Positions 1 to 6,803 of a stretch of DNA of 64,000 nt are shown in pieces; positions within the stretch are counted from its first letter, which is position 1; the number at the start of each line of letters is the position of its first letter. The notes under the pieces were generated by a model. It was not told the DNA's origin and did no database searches. It worked only from the letters and a program-made list of their open reading frames with translations. A program made the position numbers and the translations under genes. Source of the DNA: Mucilaginibacter sp. KACC 22773 (lineage in GTDB: Bacteria; Bacteroidota; Bacteroidia; Sphingobacteriales; Sphingobacteriaceae); NCBI RefSeq assembly GCF_028736215.1, contig NZ_CP117883.1, positions 3,906,001 through 3,970,000 on the forward strand, read 5' to 3'.

Positions 1-41
1 TTATCCTTTTTGGTAGCGAAAAGCTTGTTTAGGCGGTTCAT
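1..41 (-). CDS. trpA: tryptophan synthase alpha chain, N-terminal fragment (cut by window edge)
   Basis: Only the first codons are in the window: reading the minus strand from 41 gives MNRLNKLFATKKD, the usual opening of Bacteroidota TrpA, which cleaves indole-3-glycerol phosphate and passes indole to TrpB. It follows trpB by about 95 bases on the same strand and is the last visible gene of the trp operon. An in-frame ATG at 59 would add MDKQNT, but it lies inside the inverted repeat at 54-125, so the ATG at 41 is preferred. Identity rests on 13 residues plus gene order. Confidence 0.8.
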   Translation of the reverse strand, partial: MNRLNKLFATKKD

Positions 42-53
42 TGTGTTTTGTTT

Positions 54-125
54 GTCCATAGTCGATAGTCCATAGACCATGGTTTTGTTTATTTTATTTC
101 CTTCCATGGACTATCGACCATGGAC
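54..125. repeat. inverted word repeat between trpB and trpA
   Basis: Two 22-base arms (54-75 and 104-125) are reverse complements at 20 of 22 positions; both mismatches can be read as G-T pairs. Each arm is built of near-identical words (tccatag, tcgatag). The loop is 28 bases and T-rich. It lies within the operon, so it would form a long hairpin in the trpB-trpA transcript. It may stabilise the upstream message or tune trpA expression; neither is shown by the sequence. Confidence 0.75.
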
Positions 126-135
126 CATCAACTAA

Positions 136-1317
136 TTAATACCCGAAATATTTAATATAAGTATCCAAATCCTTATCTCCCCGGCCGGATATACAGATAA
201 CAACGTTATCATCGGTTTCGAATGTCATTTTCTCAAGTTGTGCCAGTGCGTGGGCTGTTTCAATAGCCGGAATGATGCCTTCCATTTGGGAACATAATAA
301 GCCTGCCTGTAACGCCTCGTCATCGGTAATACTGGTGTATTGGGCGCGGTTTATTTTGTACAGGTGTGCATGCTGCGGACCAATGCCGGGGTAATCCAGC
401 CCGGCCGATATGGAGTATGGCTCCACCACCTGGCCATCCTCTGTTTGCATCAGTATGGTACGGCTGCCATGCAGAACGCCTTCCTGGCCCAAAAATGTGG
501 TAGCTGCAGAGTGGCCGCTGTTAACACCTTTGCCTGCTGCTTCAACTGCAACCAGCTTCACGTCTTCGTCGTCCAAAAAATGGTAAAACATGCCCATGGC
601 ATTACTGCCGCCACCTACACAAGCCATTACGTATTGAGGTAACTCGTTGCCTGTTTGCTCCAATAACTGTTTTTTAGTCTCTTCTGATATCACGGATTGA
701 AAACGGGCCACCATATCCGGAAAAGGATACGGCCCAACCACCGATCCGATGATGTAATGGGTATCAACGGGGTTGCCTATCCAATCGCGCAGGGCCTCGT
801 TGGTGGCATCCTTCAGGGTTTTACTGCCCGATGTAGCCGGCCTTACCGTAGCACCCAGCATCTTCATACGCGATACATTGGGAGCCTGGCGTTCCATATC
901 AACTGCGCCCATGTAAACCACGCATTCAATACCCATCAGGGCACAAACAGTAGCTGTGGCAACACCATGCTGCCCGGCGCCGGTTTCGGCAATAATACGT
1001 TTTTTCCCTAAGCGCTTAGCCAGCAGAATTTGCCCGATAGCATTGTTGATCTTGTGCGATCCGGTGTGGTTCAGGTCCTCGCGTTTAAAAAATATGTTGG
1101 CCCCATACTTTTCCGAATATCTTTTAGCGTGATATAGCGGCGAAGGCCTGCCTACATAGTTTTTCAGCAGGTCGTCAAATTCGGCTTTAAAACCTGGATC
1201 ATTAATAATGTTGATATATTGAAGCCTTAACTCCTCAACATTTGGATAAAGCATTTCAGGGATATAGGCGCCGCCAAAATCGCCATAATAACCTTGCTCG
1301 TTAACTCCGTATTTCAT
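136..1317 (-). CDS. trpB: tryptophan synthase beta chain
   Basis: TrpB condenses indole with L-serine to tryptophan using PLP, in the cytoplasmic alpha2beta2 complex. The protein has the full beta-chain pattern: the PLP lysine in NHTGSHKINNA (residue 89 with the start used here), the glycine-rich phosphate-binding GGGSNAMG, and ISGRGDKD near the C terminus. The start at 1317 (MKYGVNEQGYYG) is chosen because family members begin there. An upstream ATG at 1347 would add ten residues and lengthen the overlap with trpF from 17 to 47 bases. Even the short overlap implies translational coupling to trpF. Length (393 aa) is normal. Confidence 0.95.
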   Translation of the reverse strand: MKYGVNEQGYYGDFGGAYIPEMLYPNVEELRLQYINIINDPGFKAEFDDLLKNYVGRPSPLYHAKRYSEKYGANIFFKREDLNHTGSHKINNAIGQILLAKRLGKKRIIAETGAGQHGVATATVCALMGIECVVYMGAVDMERQAPNVSRMKMLGATVRPATSGSKTLKDATNEALRDWIGNPVDTHYIIGSVVGPYPFPDMVARFQSVISEETKKQLLEQTGNELPQYVMACVGGGSNAMGMFYHFLDDEDVKLVAVEAAGKGVNSGHSAATTFLGQEGVLHGSRTILMQTEDGQVVEPYSISAGLDYPGIGPQHAHLYKINRAQYTSITDDEALQAGLLCSQMEGIIPAIETAHALAQLEKMTFETDDNVVICISGRGDKDLDTYIKYFGY

Positions 1318-1945
1318 TTGTAATAGTTTGCTTGTTGATGATATCAAATGCTTGTTTTAGTTTACCGGTATCTTTAAAACCCGGCGCCGTTTCAAAACGG
1401 CTATTTAAATCAACCCCGTAAAATTGCGGGTGATTAATCTTTTTAATTTCTTCCAGGTTATCCAGGCTTATACCACCCGATAAAAAGAAGGGGACTTCCA
1501 GTTTATAATTATCCAGCATCCCCCAGTCAAAAGTTTTACCCGAGCCACCATAGGCAGCAGTTTTTGTATCGAACAGGAAATAGTCTACTTTGTTTATGTA
1601 ATTATCGAGCTGGCCGAAATCGAAATTTCCGTCCAACCCAAAAGCTTTAAACACGGTAACCCTGTCCCGAAAACTGTGACTAAATTCCGGCGATTCGTCG
1701 CCGTGCAGTTGTATTGCATCAAAACCGTACGCATCTATCAAAGAATCGATTATTTCTGCACTTTCATTCACAAAAACTGCTGTTTTTTTGATGTTTTTTT
1801 GTATTTTTTTTAAACTTTCTGCAGATAATTGACCGATATATCGGGGCGAAAGCCCGTAGCAAATAAAGCCCAGGTAGTCGGGTTTTAATGCGGCTACCGC
1901 TTCAATATTTTCGGGATCTTTTAAACCGCAAACTTTTATCTTCAT
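1301..1945 (-). CDS. trpF: phosphoribosylanthranilate isomerase
   Basis: TrpF is a TIM-barrel enzyme that isomerises N-(5-phosphoribosyl)anthranilate to CdRP, the third step of tryptophan synthesis. KVCGLKDPENI at the N terminus carries the general-base Cys6, FLFDTKT carries the general-acid Asp, and the C-terminal LSGGISLDN and GVDLNSRFE contribute the phosphate site and the last strand. At 214 aa it is a monofunctional enzyme, not a TrpC-TrpF fusion. Its 3' end overlaps trpB, and its start lies two bases after the trpD stop codon, so the three genes form one transcription unit. Confidence 0.95.
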   Translation of the reverse strand: MKIKVCGLKDPENIEAVAALKPDYLGFICYGLSPRYIGQLSAESLKKIQKNIKKTAVFVNESAEIIDSLIDAYGFDAIQLHGDESPEFSHSFRDRVTVFKAFGLDGNFDFGQLDNYINKVDYFLFDTKTAAYGGSGKTFDWGMLDNYKLEVPFFLSGGISLDNLEEIKKINHPQFYGVDLNSRFETAPGFKDTGKLKQAFDIINKQTITNEIRS

Positions 1946-1947
1946 GT

Positions 1948-2937
1948 TTAGTTTTGCAATAGCAGGTTAAAACTGTTCAGTGCTTTTTTGCTCAGCAGGG
2001 CTTCTTCTGCCTCGTAAAAACAATCGGCAAAAGTCTTTTCGGGGTTGATAGTCCTGATAGCCAGGGCAGCGTTTGATAGCACTACGTTGTTTTGCGCATT
2101 GGTACCATCACCATTAAGTACGCTACTAAATATTGATGCAGAGGCACTTACCGTATCACCTCCGGCAATTTCCGATGGGTTAAGCTTTTCGAAGCCCAGG
2201 GCTTCAACGCTATTTATCTTTTCTCCCTCGGCCGAGAAGGTTTTGAAATCGCAGGTAAGGGAAACCTCGTCGTAACCCTCCAAAGCATTCACTATGGTAT
2301 ATTTAGTAGTTGATTTTTGGTAAAGATAGGCATATACCCTTGCCAGCTCCAGGTTAAAAACACCAACCAGCTGATTTTCAGGCTTCGCCGGATTAACCAA
2401 CGGACCAAGCATGTTAAAAAATGTTTTCACCCCCAGTTCCCTGCGGATGGGCGCCACCGTTTTCATGGCTGGGTGAAACAGCGGTGCATGTAAAAAGCAA
2501 ATGTTGGCTTTGTCAATTCCGCGTTTTAGTTTATCAGCATCGTTGGTAAACTGGTAGCCCAAATGCTCCATTACGTTTGACGAGCCACAACCCGATGATA
2601 CACCGTAGTTACCGTGTTTGGCTACCTTATACCCCGCTCCGGCTACCACAAACGATGCAAGGGTAGATATATTAAAGGTATCCTTACCATCGCCGCCGGT
2701 ACCGCACAAATCTATCAGTTCGCCGGTTTGCAAATCAATAGGCAGGCAAAGTTCCAGCATGGCATCGCGAAAGCCTTCCAGCTCATCAACGGTAATACTG
2801 CGCATACAATAGGCCGTCATAAACGCGGCCATTTGTGAGTTGTTGTACTTACCCTGAGCTATATTTATCAAAATCCCTTTTGATTGCTCCCGGCTAAAGG
2901 TTTTGTGTTCGAATAGATGATTAAGTATCTGTTTCAT
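1948..2937 (-). CDS. trpD: anthranilate phosphoribosyltransferase
   Basis: TrpD joins anthranilate and PRPP. The PRPP-binding DLCGTGGDGKDTFNIST, the KHGNYGVSSGCGS segment and the conserved GPLVNPA are all present, and the 329 aa length is typical. It is the first structural gene after the leader region at 3026-3148. No glutamine-amidotransferase domain (TrpG) is fused to it. trpE, trpG and trpC are not upstream, where they often sit, because the next gene on that side is a channel gene on the other strand; they must be elsewhere in the genome if the pathway is complete. Confidence 0.95.
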   Translation of the reverse strand: MKQILNHLFEHKTFSREQSKGILINIAQGKYNNSQMAAFMTAYCMRSITVDELEGFRDAMLELCLPIDLQTGELIDLCGTGGDGKDTFNISTLASFVVAGAGYKVAKHGNYGVSSGCGSSNVMEHLGYQFTNDADKLKRGIDKANICFLHAPLFHPAMKTVAPIRRELGVKTFFNMLGPLVNPAKPENQLVGVFNLELARVYAYLYQKSTTKYTIVNALEGYDEVSLTCDFKTFSAEGEKINSVEALGFEKLNPSEIAGGDTVSASASIFSSVLNGDGTNAQNNVVLSNAALAIRTINPEKTFADCFYEAEEALLSKKALNSFNLLLQN

Positions 2938-2938
2938 G

Positions 2939-3026
2939 CCCCCTGGCCCCCTAAAGGGGTACTTTTTAATTGTTAATTACCTAGCCCCCGACTTTTTCCC
3001 TCCCCCTTCAGGGGGCCGGGGGGCTA
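2939..3026. repeat. GC-rich palindromic repeat in the trp leader
   Basis: Between the attenuator hairpin and trpD lies a stretch of C and G runs that can pair in several ways: tagcccccg (2982-2990) with cggggggcta (3017-3026), cccccttcaggggg as an inner hairpin, and ccccctaaagggg nearer trpD. The style (CCCCCT-n-AGGGGG next to an ACTTTTT run) matches the repeat at 61571-61702. Its place in the untranslated leader just ahead of the trpD start could affect translation initiation. Confidence 0.65.
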
Positions 3027-3057
3027 ATAAAAAAAGGGTTACCGTATGGCAACCCTT
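3026..3057 (-). terminator. trp operon attenuator (rho-independent terminator hairpin)
   Basis: On the minus strand AAGGGTTGCC, loop ATAC, and GGTAACCCTT form a 10-base-pair stem with one G-T pair, running directly into seven T residues. It lies 37 bases after the stop codon of the Trp-rich leader peptide and about 90 bases before trpD. A competing pairing is visible: GGCAATTCC just after the leader stop (3094-3086) can pair with GGAAGGGTTGCC, which contains the left arm of the terminator. A small hairpin CTTAACGA-GATA-TCGTAAG over the peptide's last codons could in turn sequester that region. Confidence 0.85.
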
Positions 3058-3094
3058 CCTTTGAATATATTTTTTAAACAAACACGGAATTGCC

Positions 3095-3148
3095 TTACGA
3101 TATCTCGTTAAGCCACCACCAGTTATTGTTTAATGCGTTCGTTTTCAT
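3095..3148 (-). CDS. trpL: trp leader peptide, three tandem Trp codons
   Basis: The 17-codon ORF encodes MKTNALNNNWWWLNEIS and ends in TAA. Three consecutive TGG codons (3121-3113) are the hallmark of a ribosome-mediated trp attenuator: when charged tRNA-Trp is scarce the ribosome stalls there, so an antiterminator forms and trpD-F-B-A is transcribed. Position (directly after a promoter, before a terminator hairpin, ahead of trpD) fits that role. The ATG lies only about nine bases after the -7 box, so the message may be leaderless or nearly so. There is no Shine-Dalgarno-like sequence, which is normal in this phylum. Confidence 0.85.
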   Translation of the reverse strand: MKTNALNNNWWWLNEIS

Positions 3149-3156
3149 TTATGCCA

Positions 3157-3187
3157 CAAATATGGAAATAGTTTTTATAAAAACAAA
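3157..3187 (-). promoter_or_regulatory. probable promoter of the trp operon
   Basis: On the minus strand TTTG (3187-3184) is separated by 19 bases from CATATTTG (3164-3157), one mismatch from the Bacteroidota -7 consensus TAnnTTTG. The same 19-base spacing is seen at three other promoters in this window (20158, 47978, 50586). Transcription would begin a few bases before the trpL ATG. Confidence 0.6.
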
Positions 3188-3195
3188 CAGATAAA

Positions 3196-3349
3196 TTTAA
3201 TTAGTGAATTATTGAATTAGTGAATTAGGAAAATTTAATGAAACTTTGCAATAAGCACTCAACTGCTTAATAATTGATTTAATGGATTATCAACATATTA
3301 ACCTGCGTTCCAAATCAATAATTCACTAAATCAATAATTCACTAATTAA
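3196..3349. repeat. inverted word repeat between trpL and the channel gene
   Basis: Arms 3196-3228 and 3317-3349 are near-perfect reverse complements, each two to three copies of the word gaattagtgaattatt. The loop is 88 bases. The right arm ends five bases before the channel ATG, so it overlaps that gene's 5' untranslated region, while the left arm lies just upstream of the trp promoter on the other strand. Confidence 0.75.
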
Positions 3350-3353
3350 AAAA

Positions 3354-4301
3354 ATGGCTATACATCAAGAAAAAATAAACCCCGAGGATGACCTTGGTTT
3401 CGGCACCCAGCCTGTAGTAAAAAGCCAGCCTGTTATCAATAAAGATGGATCTATTAACGTAAAGCGTACCGGCCTGCCGCGTTTTTCTACTGCAAACAAT
3501 TACCACTCGCTTATTACCATGAGTTGGCGAAAGTTTTGGCTCATTGTTTTTAGCGGGTACTTTACAGCCAACATCATATTTGCATGCATATATGTTTCAT
3601 TAGGTACCGACGTGCTTGACGGCGGGAGTGGCGATACCGGGTTTGACAGGTTTATGGATGCCTTCTTTTTTTCGGCGCAAACCATTTCGACTGTTGGTTA
3701 TGGCCACATCAGTCCGAAGGGAATGGCCGCAAACAGTGTGGCCGCTTTAGAATCGATGATGGGTTTATTGGCCTTTGCATTAGCTACAGGTTTATTATAC
3801 GGGCGCTTCTCCAGGCCGTCGGCTAAAATATTGTATAGCGATAATGTGTTGGTCGCTCCTTATCGCGATAAGGGTTGGGGACTAATGTTCAGACTGGCCA
3901 ATTTAAGGCGCAATATATTGATAGACCTCGAGATAGAGGTTGTATTTGGCTATAACGAAGAAGTGAACGGCAAGGTGATCCGCAAGTTTTTTCAACTGGA
4001 ACTGGAACGAAAATTTGTGAGCATTCTGACAGTAAACTGGACCGTGGTGCACCCCCTTGATGAAAACAGCCCGTTAAAAGACATGACCCAGGAGGAATTG
4101 GAAGCCAAACAGGCCAGTTTATCCGTCATCCTTAAAACCTTTGATGATACTTTTTCACAAACTGTACATTCCCGAACATCCTACATTTATTCGGACGTAG
4201 TTTGGGGCGCCAAATTTGTACCTGTATTTCATCGTGATGAAGACGGACAGGCAATTTTGGATATGAGTAAGATAAGTACTTATGAATTGGTGAATGGTTA
4301 A
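3354..4301 (+). CDS. inward-rectifier-type potassium channel (KirBac family)
   Basis: The protein has the KirBac plan: a cytoplasmic N terminus with a slide-helix region, an outer transmembrane helix (about residues 59-84), a pore helix and selectivity filter TISTVGYGHISP (about residues 110-121), an inner helix, and a cytoplasmic immunoglobulin-like beta domain to the end. TVGYG is the K+ filter signature. The 315 aa length fits prokaryotic Kir channels. The last codons (ELVNG, stop) lie in the word repeat that continues into the 3' intergenic hairpin. The gene stands alone, convergent with the SDR gene. Confidence 0.9.
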   Translation: MAIHQEKINPEDDLGFGTQPVVKSQPVINKDGSINVKRTGLPRFSTANNYHSLITMSWRKFWLIVFSGYFTANIIFACIYVSLGTDVLDGGSGDTGFDRFMDAFFFSAQTISTVGYGHISPKGMAANSVAALESMMGLLAFALATGLLYGRFSRPSAKILYSDNVLVAPYRDKGWGLMFRLANLRRNILIDLEIEVVFGYNEEVNGKVIRKFFQLELERKFVSILTVNWTVVHPLDENSPLKDMTQEELEAKQASLSVILKTFDDTFSQTVHSRTSYIYSDVVWGAKFVPVFHRDEDGQAILDMSKISTYELVNG

Positions 4302-4353
4302 TAGTGAGTGGTGAATGGATAATTTGATCAGCTTTGGCTATTCACCACTCACT
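4302..4353. repeat. inverted word repeat between convergent genes
   Basis: agtgagtggtgaat (4302-4315) pairs with attcaccactcact (4340-4353); further copies of the words gtgaatgg and actcact flank both arms. It separates the convergent channel and SDR genes, and both stop codons lie in or beside the repeat. It could serve as a bidirectional terminator, although there is no U-run. Confidence 0.7.
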
Positions 4354-4358
4354 ACTCA

Positions 4359-5174
4359 CTACTTCAAAAGCGGGTTCTTTTCCCTGGCAAAAACATTATA
4401 AACCATCTTATCTAAAAAGGCTGGCAGTAGCTTACTAAGCAATACTGTAAGTTTGCCCTGCAGGGTTAAAACCAGGGTGCGTGAGCGATTTTCAATGCCA
4501 TCTACAATTATCCTGGCTACCTGATCGGCTGTCATCATTTTATCTTCTTCCAGGGTGCTTTCGCGCTGTTCTATCCCTTCATTATTAAGCGCGGTATTGC
4601 GGATGTTTGATGCCGTGAAGCCAGGGCAGGCGGTTAATACGTGTACGCCGGTTTTTAGGTTTTCTACCCTTAAAGCATCCAAAAAGCCATTCATGGCAAA
4701 CTTTGAAGCAGAATATCCTGCGCGACCAGGCAAACCTTTATAGCCCGCTATGGATGATACTCCTACTATGCTGCCTTTGGTTTTGGTAATTTCTGGCAAA
4801 GCGTATTTGGTACAATATACCGTACCCCAAAAGTTTACATCCATTAATGACTTGAGTACTTTTAAATCAACATCCTTAAACAACGCCCGCATAGATATCC
4901 CCGCATTATTTATCAACACGTCAATTTTACCAAAAGTGATGAGGGTTTGTTTAATTAACTGGGCACAATCGTCCTCGATCGTTACATCGCACTGTACAGC
5001 CAGGGCTTTGGTTTGGTAGCGTCTTTCAATATCCTGGGTTATTACGCAAAGGGTTACATATTGGCGGGCTGCCAAAACCACAGTTGCGCCGCGTTTGGCG
5101 CATTCAATAGCCAATGATTTTCCGATGCCGGATGATGCCCCGGTTATTACTATAACTTTATCATTTAACTTCAT
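4359..5174 (-). CDS. short-chain dehydrogenase/reductase
   Basis: This is a classical SDR with a Rossmann fold. TGASSGIGKSLA near residue 11 binds the dinucleotide, NNAG supports the fold, and Ser...YSASK is the catalytic pair, followed by a PG motif (CPGFTAS). The 271 aa length includes a somewhat hydrophobic C-terminal tail (about residues 238-262) as in SDRs related to DltE or dehydrogenase/reductase SDR family 7, so it may be membrane-associated. The substrate cannot be read from sequence. It overlaps the upstream glycosyltransferase by 14 bases, which implies co-translation in a recR-GT2-SDR unit. Confidence 0.85.
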   Translation of the reverse strand: MKLNDKVIVITGASSGIGKSLAIECAKRGATVVLAARQYVTLCVITQDIERRYQTKALAVQCDVTIEDDCAQLIKQTLITFGKIDVLINNAGISMRALFKDVDLKVLKSLMDVNFWGTVYCTKYALPEITKTKGSIVGVSSIAGYKGLPGRAGYSASKFAMNGFLDALRVENLKTGVHVLTACPGFTASNIRNTALNNEGIEQRESTLEEDKMMTADQVARIIVDGIENRSRTLVLTLQGKLTVLLSKLLPAFLDKMVYNVFAREKNPLLK

Positions 5175-5994
5175 AAGTTGAAGGGAATAGCTGCGGCAAA
5201 CCCTCCACTTTAATTTCGGGCACCTTAAATAAATATTTGGCGGCGAAGATAATCATCGCACCATAAAATTCCTTAAGATAATCCCAGCTAAATTTCACAT
5301 TATTACGGCTGTTGAAGTTGATGATATATGTTTTGGGAAAGTAATAATTTTTAAACCCGGCCAGCCTGATACGGTAACTCAAGTCGATATCATATCCATA
5401 GGTATGAAAACGCTCGTCAAACAGTCCCGTTTTATCGATAGCTTCTTTACGCATCAGCATAAAAGCGCCATTCACTACATCTGTTTCTGAAGTTTGAAAC
5501 TCCTCCACCCAATCTTTACGCTGTACATCGGTAAGGCGCGATTTGGAAAAATATTTGGCCAGGCCTGTCATCTTAAAAAGTATTCCCCATGGTTTCGTAA
5601 AACCATGCTTTGATTCGGCAAGGAAACGGCCGTCCGGGGTTATCATCCGTACTCCCATGCCCCCGGCGTCCAAATGCATGTCCATAAATTCCAATGCCTT
5701 CTCAAAAGTTTTTTTGCCTGTAATTGTATCCGCACTGACTACTAAAATATACTCTCCGGTAGTTTCCTTAATACCCTGGTTATATGCTTTTGCTAACCCC
5801 TGGTTGCTGGTGTTGGCAATTAACTTAACTTCAGGAAACTCATTGTTTAGCATCTCTACAGATCTGTCTGTCGAGGCGTTATCCACCACAAAAACCTCGT
5901 AATTGATGCCTGCAGCGGCCCTAACAACCGAATCAATTGCAATCCGGAGCATATTACAAGTATTGTAGTTTACAAAAATGACAGATAGTTTCAT
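5161..5994 (-). CDS. family 2 glycosyltransferase
   Basis: The N-terminal SVIFVNYNTCNMLRIAIDS and VVDNASTDRSVEML are the nucleotide-sugar-binding opening of the GT-A fold of family 2. VVSADT lies where the metal-binding DxD motif is usual, and FDERFHTYGYDIDLSYR resembles the acceptor-side motif of rhamnosyltransferase-like members (WbbL type). At 277 aa it is a cytosolic single-domain enzyme, with no transmembrane segment apparent, that probably adds a sugar to a lipid-linked or surface glycan. It lies three bases after recR and overlaps the SDR gene; no other glycan-assembly genes are nearby, so the acceptor is unknown. Confidence 0.85.
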   Translation of the reverse strand: MKLSVIFVNYNTCNMLRIAIDSVVRAAAGINYEVFVVDNASTDRSVEMLNNEFPEVKLIANTSNQGLAKAYNQGIKETTGEYILVVSADTITGKKTFEKALEFMDMHLDAGGMGVRMITPDGRFLAESKHGFTKPWGILFKMTGLAKYFSKSRLTDVQRKDWVEEFQTSETDVVNGAFMLMRKEAIDKTGLFDERFHTYGYDIDLSYRIRLAGFKNYYFPKTYIINFNSRNNVKFSWDYLKEFYGAMIIFAAKYLFKVPEIKVEGLPQLFPSTYEVK

Positions 5995-5997
5995 ACC

Positions 5998-6615
5998 TTA
6001 CTTTGACAATGAATTTTCATACGGAACACGTGTAGCTATAGACCGCCCCAGGGTGATCTCATCTACGTACTCCAATTCACCTCCAAAGGCTATGCCACGG
6101 GCTATGGTTGATATGGTAATGTGGAAAGATTTTATACGTTTGTTTAAATAAAATAAAGTGGTATCGCCCTCCATGGTGGCGCTAAGGGCAAAAATAATCT
6201 CTTTGGCTTCGTTTTCCTTTAATCGCTCAACCAAAGTATCTACCTGCAAATCCGATGGCCCTACCCCATCCATTGGCGATATTAAGCCACCTAACACGTG
6301 ATATACGCCATTGTACTGGTTGGTATTTTCAATAGCCATTACATCGCGGGTATCCTCTACAACGCAAATAAGGCTGCGGTCGCGCTTGTGCGACGAGCAA
6401 ATTTCGCACACGGCATGGTCGGATATGTTATGGCAAACCGAGCAAAACATAATCTCGTTACGCAGCTTGCTCACGGTGGTGCTAAATCGTTCTACATCCT
6501 GTTTATCCTTGTTTAGCAAATGCAACACCAGCCTGAGAGCGGTTTTTTGACCAACCCCCGGTAATTTGGCAAACTCGGCTACAGCATTTTCCAGTAATTT
6601 GGACGAAAAATTCAT
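5998..6615 (-). CDS. recR: recombination mediator protein RecR
   Basis: RecR works with RecO and RecF to load RecA at gaps in single-stranded DNA. The helix-hairpin-helix (FAKLPGVGQKTALRLVLHLL, about residues 15-34), the four-cysteine zinc finger (CSVCHNISDHAVCEIC, about residues 58-73) and the Toprim segment (LICVVEDTRDVMAIE) are in the usual order, and 205 aa is normal. The C-terminal Walker-B-like region (GRSIATRVP) is present. It is the first gene of a tight minus-strand cluster with GT2 and SDR genes. Confidence 0.96.
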   Translation of the reverse strand: MNFSSKLLENAVAEFAKLPGVGQKTALRLVLHLLNKDKQDVERFSTTVSKLRNEIMFCSVCHNISDHAVCEICSSHKRDRSLICVVEDTRDVMAIENTNQYNGVYHVLGGLISPMDGVGPSDLQVDTLVERLKENEAKEIIFALSATMEGDTTLFYLNKRIKSFHITISTIARGIAFGGELEYVDEITLGRSIATRVPYENSLSK

Positions 6616-6755
6616 TGTGCGAAGTTAAGGAATAAGTCTGAATCAGGATTTTCAGAATTTAAGAATTAACAGAATAAAAATAATAACACTGCAAACGCCT
6701 GTTCGATGTTTTTAAGTTTGCGTATTTTGCAAATTATCATCAGTTTTATAAAAAA

Positions 6756-6794
6756 CACTTCCGGGCTTTCGGACTTTCCGACTTCCGGACTAAT
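6756..6794. repeat. word repeat (cttccgg/tttcgg family) upstream of the symporter
   Basis: The 39-base stretch is made of the words cttccgg, ctttcggact and tttccgact in tandem, in the same orientation as the copy at 8362-8417, with which it shares most of its sequence. It ends about ten bases before the symporter start codon. With the copy at 8258-8304 in reverse orientation, the symporter gene is bracketed by this one word family. Confidence 0.75.
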
Positions 6795-6803
6795 AAAACA
6801 TCT

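Noticed and set aside
136..2937. Missing trpC as evidence for a TrpC-TrpF fusion
   Set aside because: TrpF is only 214 aa with a single barrel; trpC is simply not in the window.
3196..3349. CRISPR-like array from repeated gaattagtgaattatt words
   Set aside because: The copies are inverted, not direct with regular spacers, and no cas gene lies in the window.
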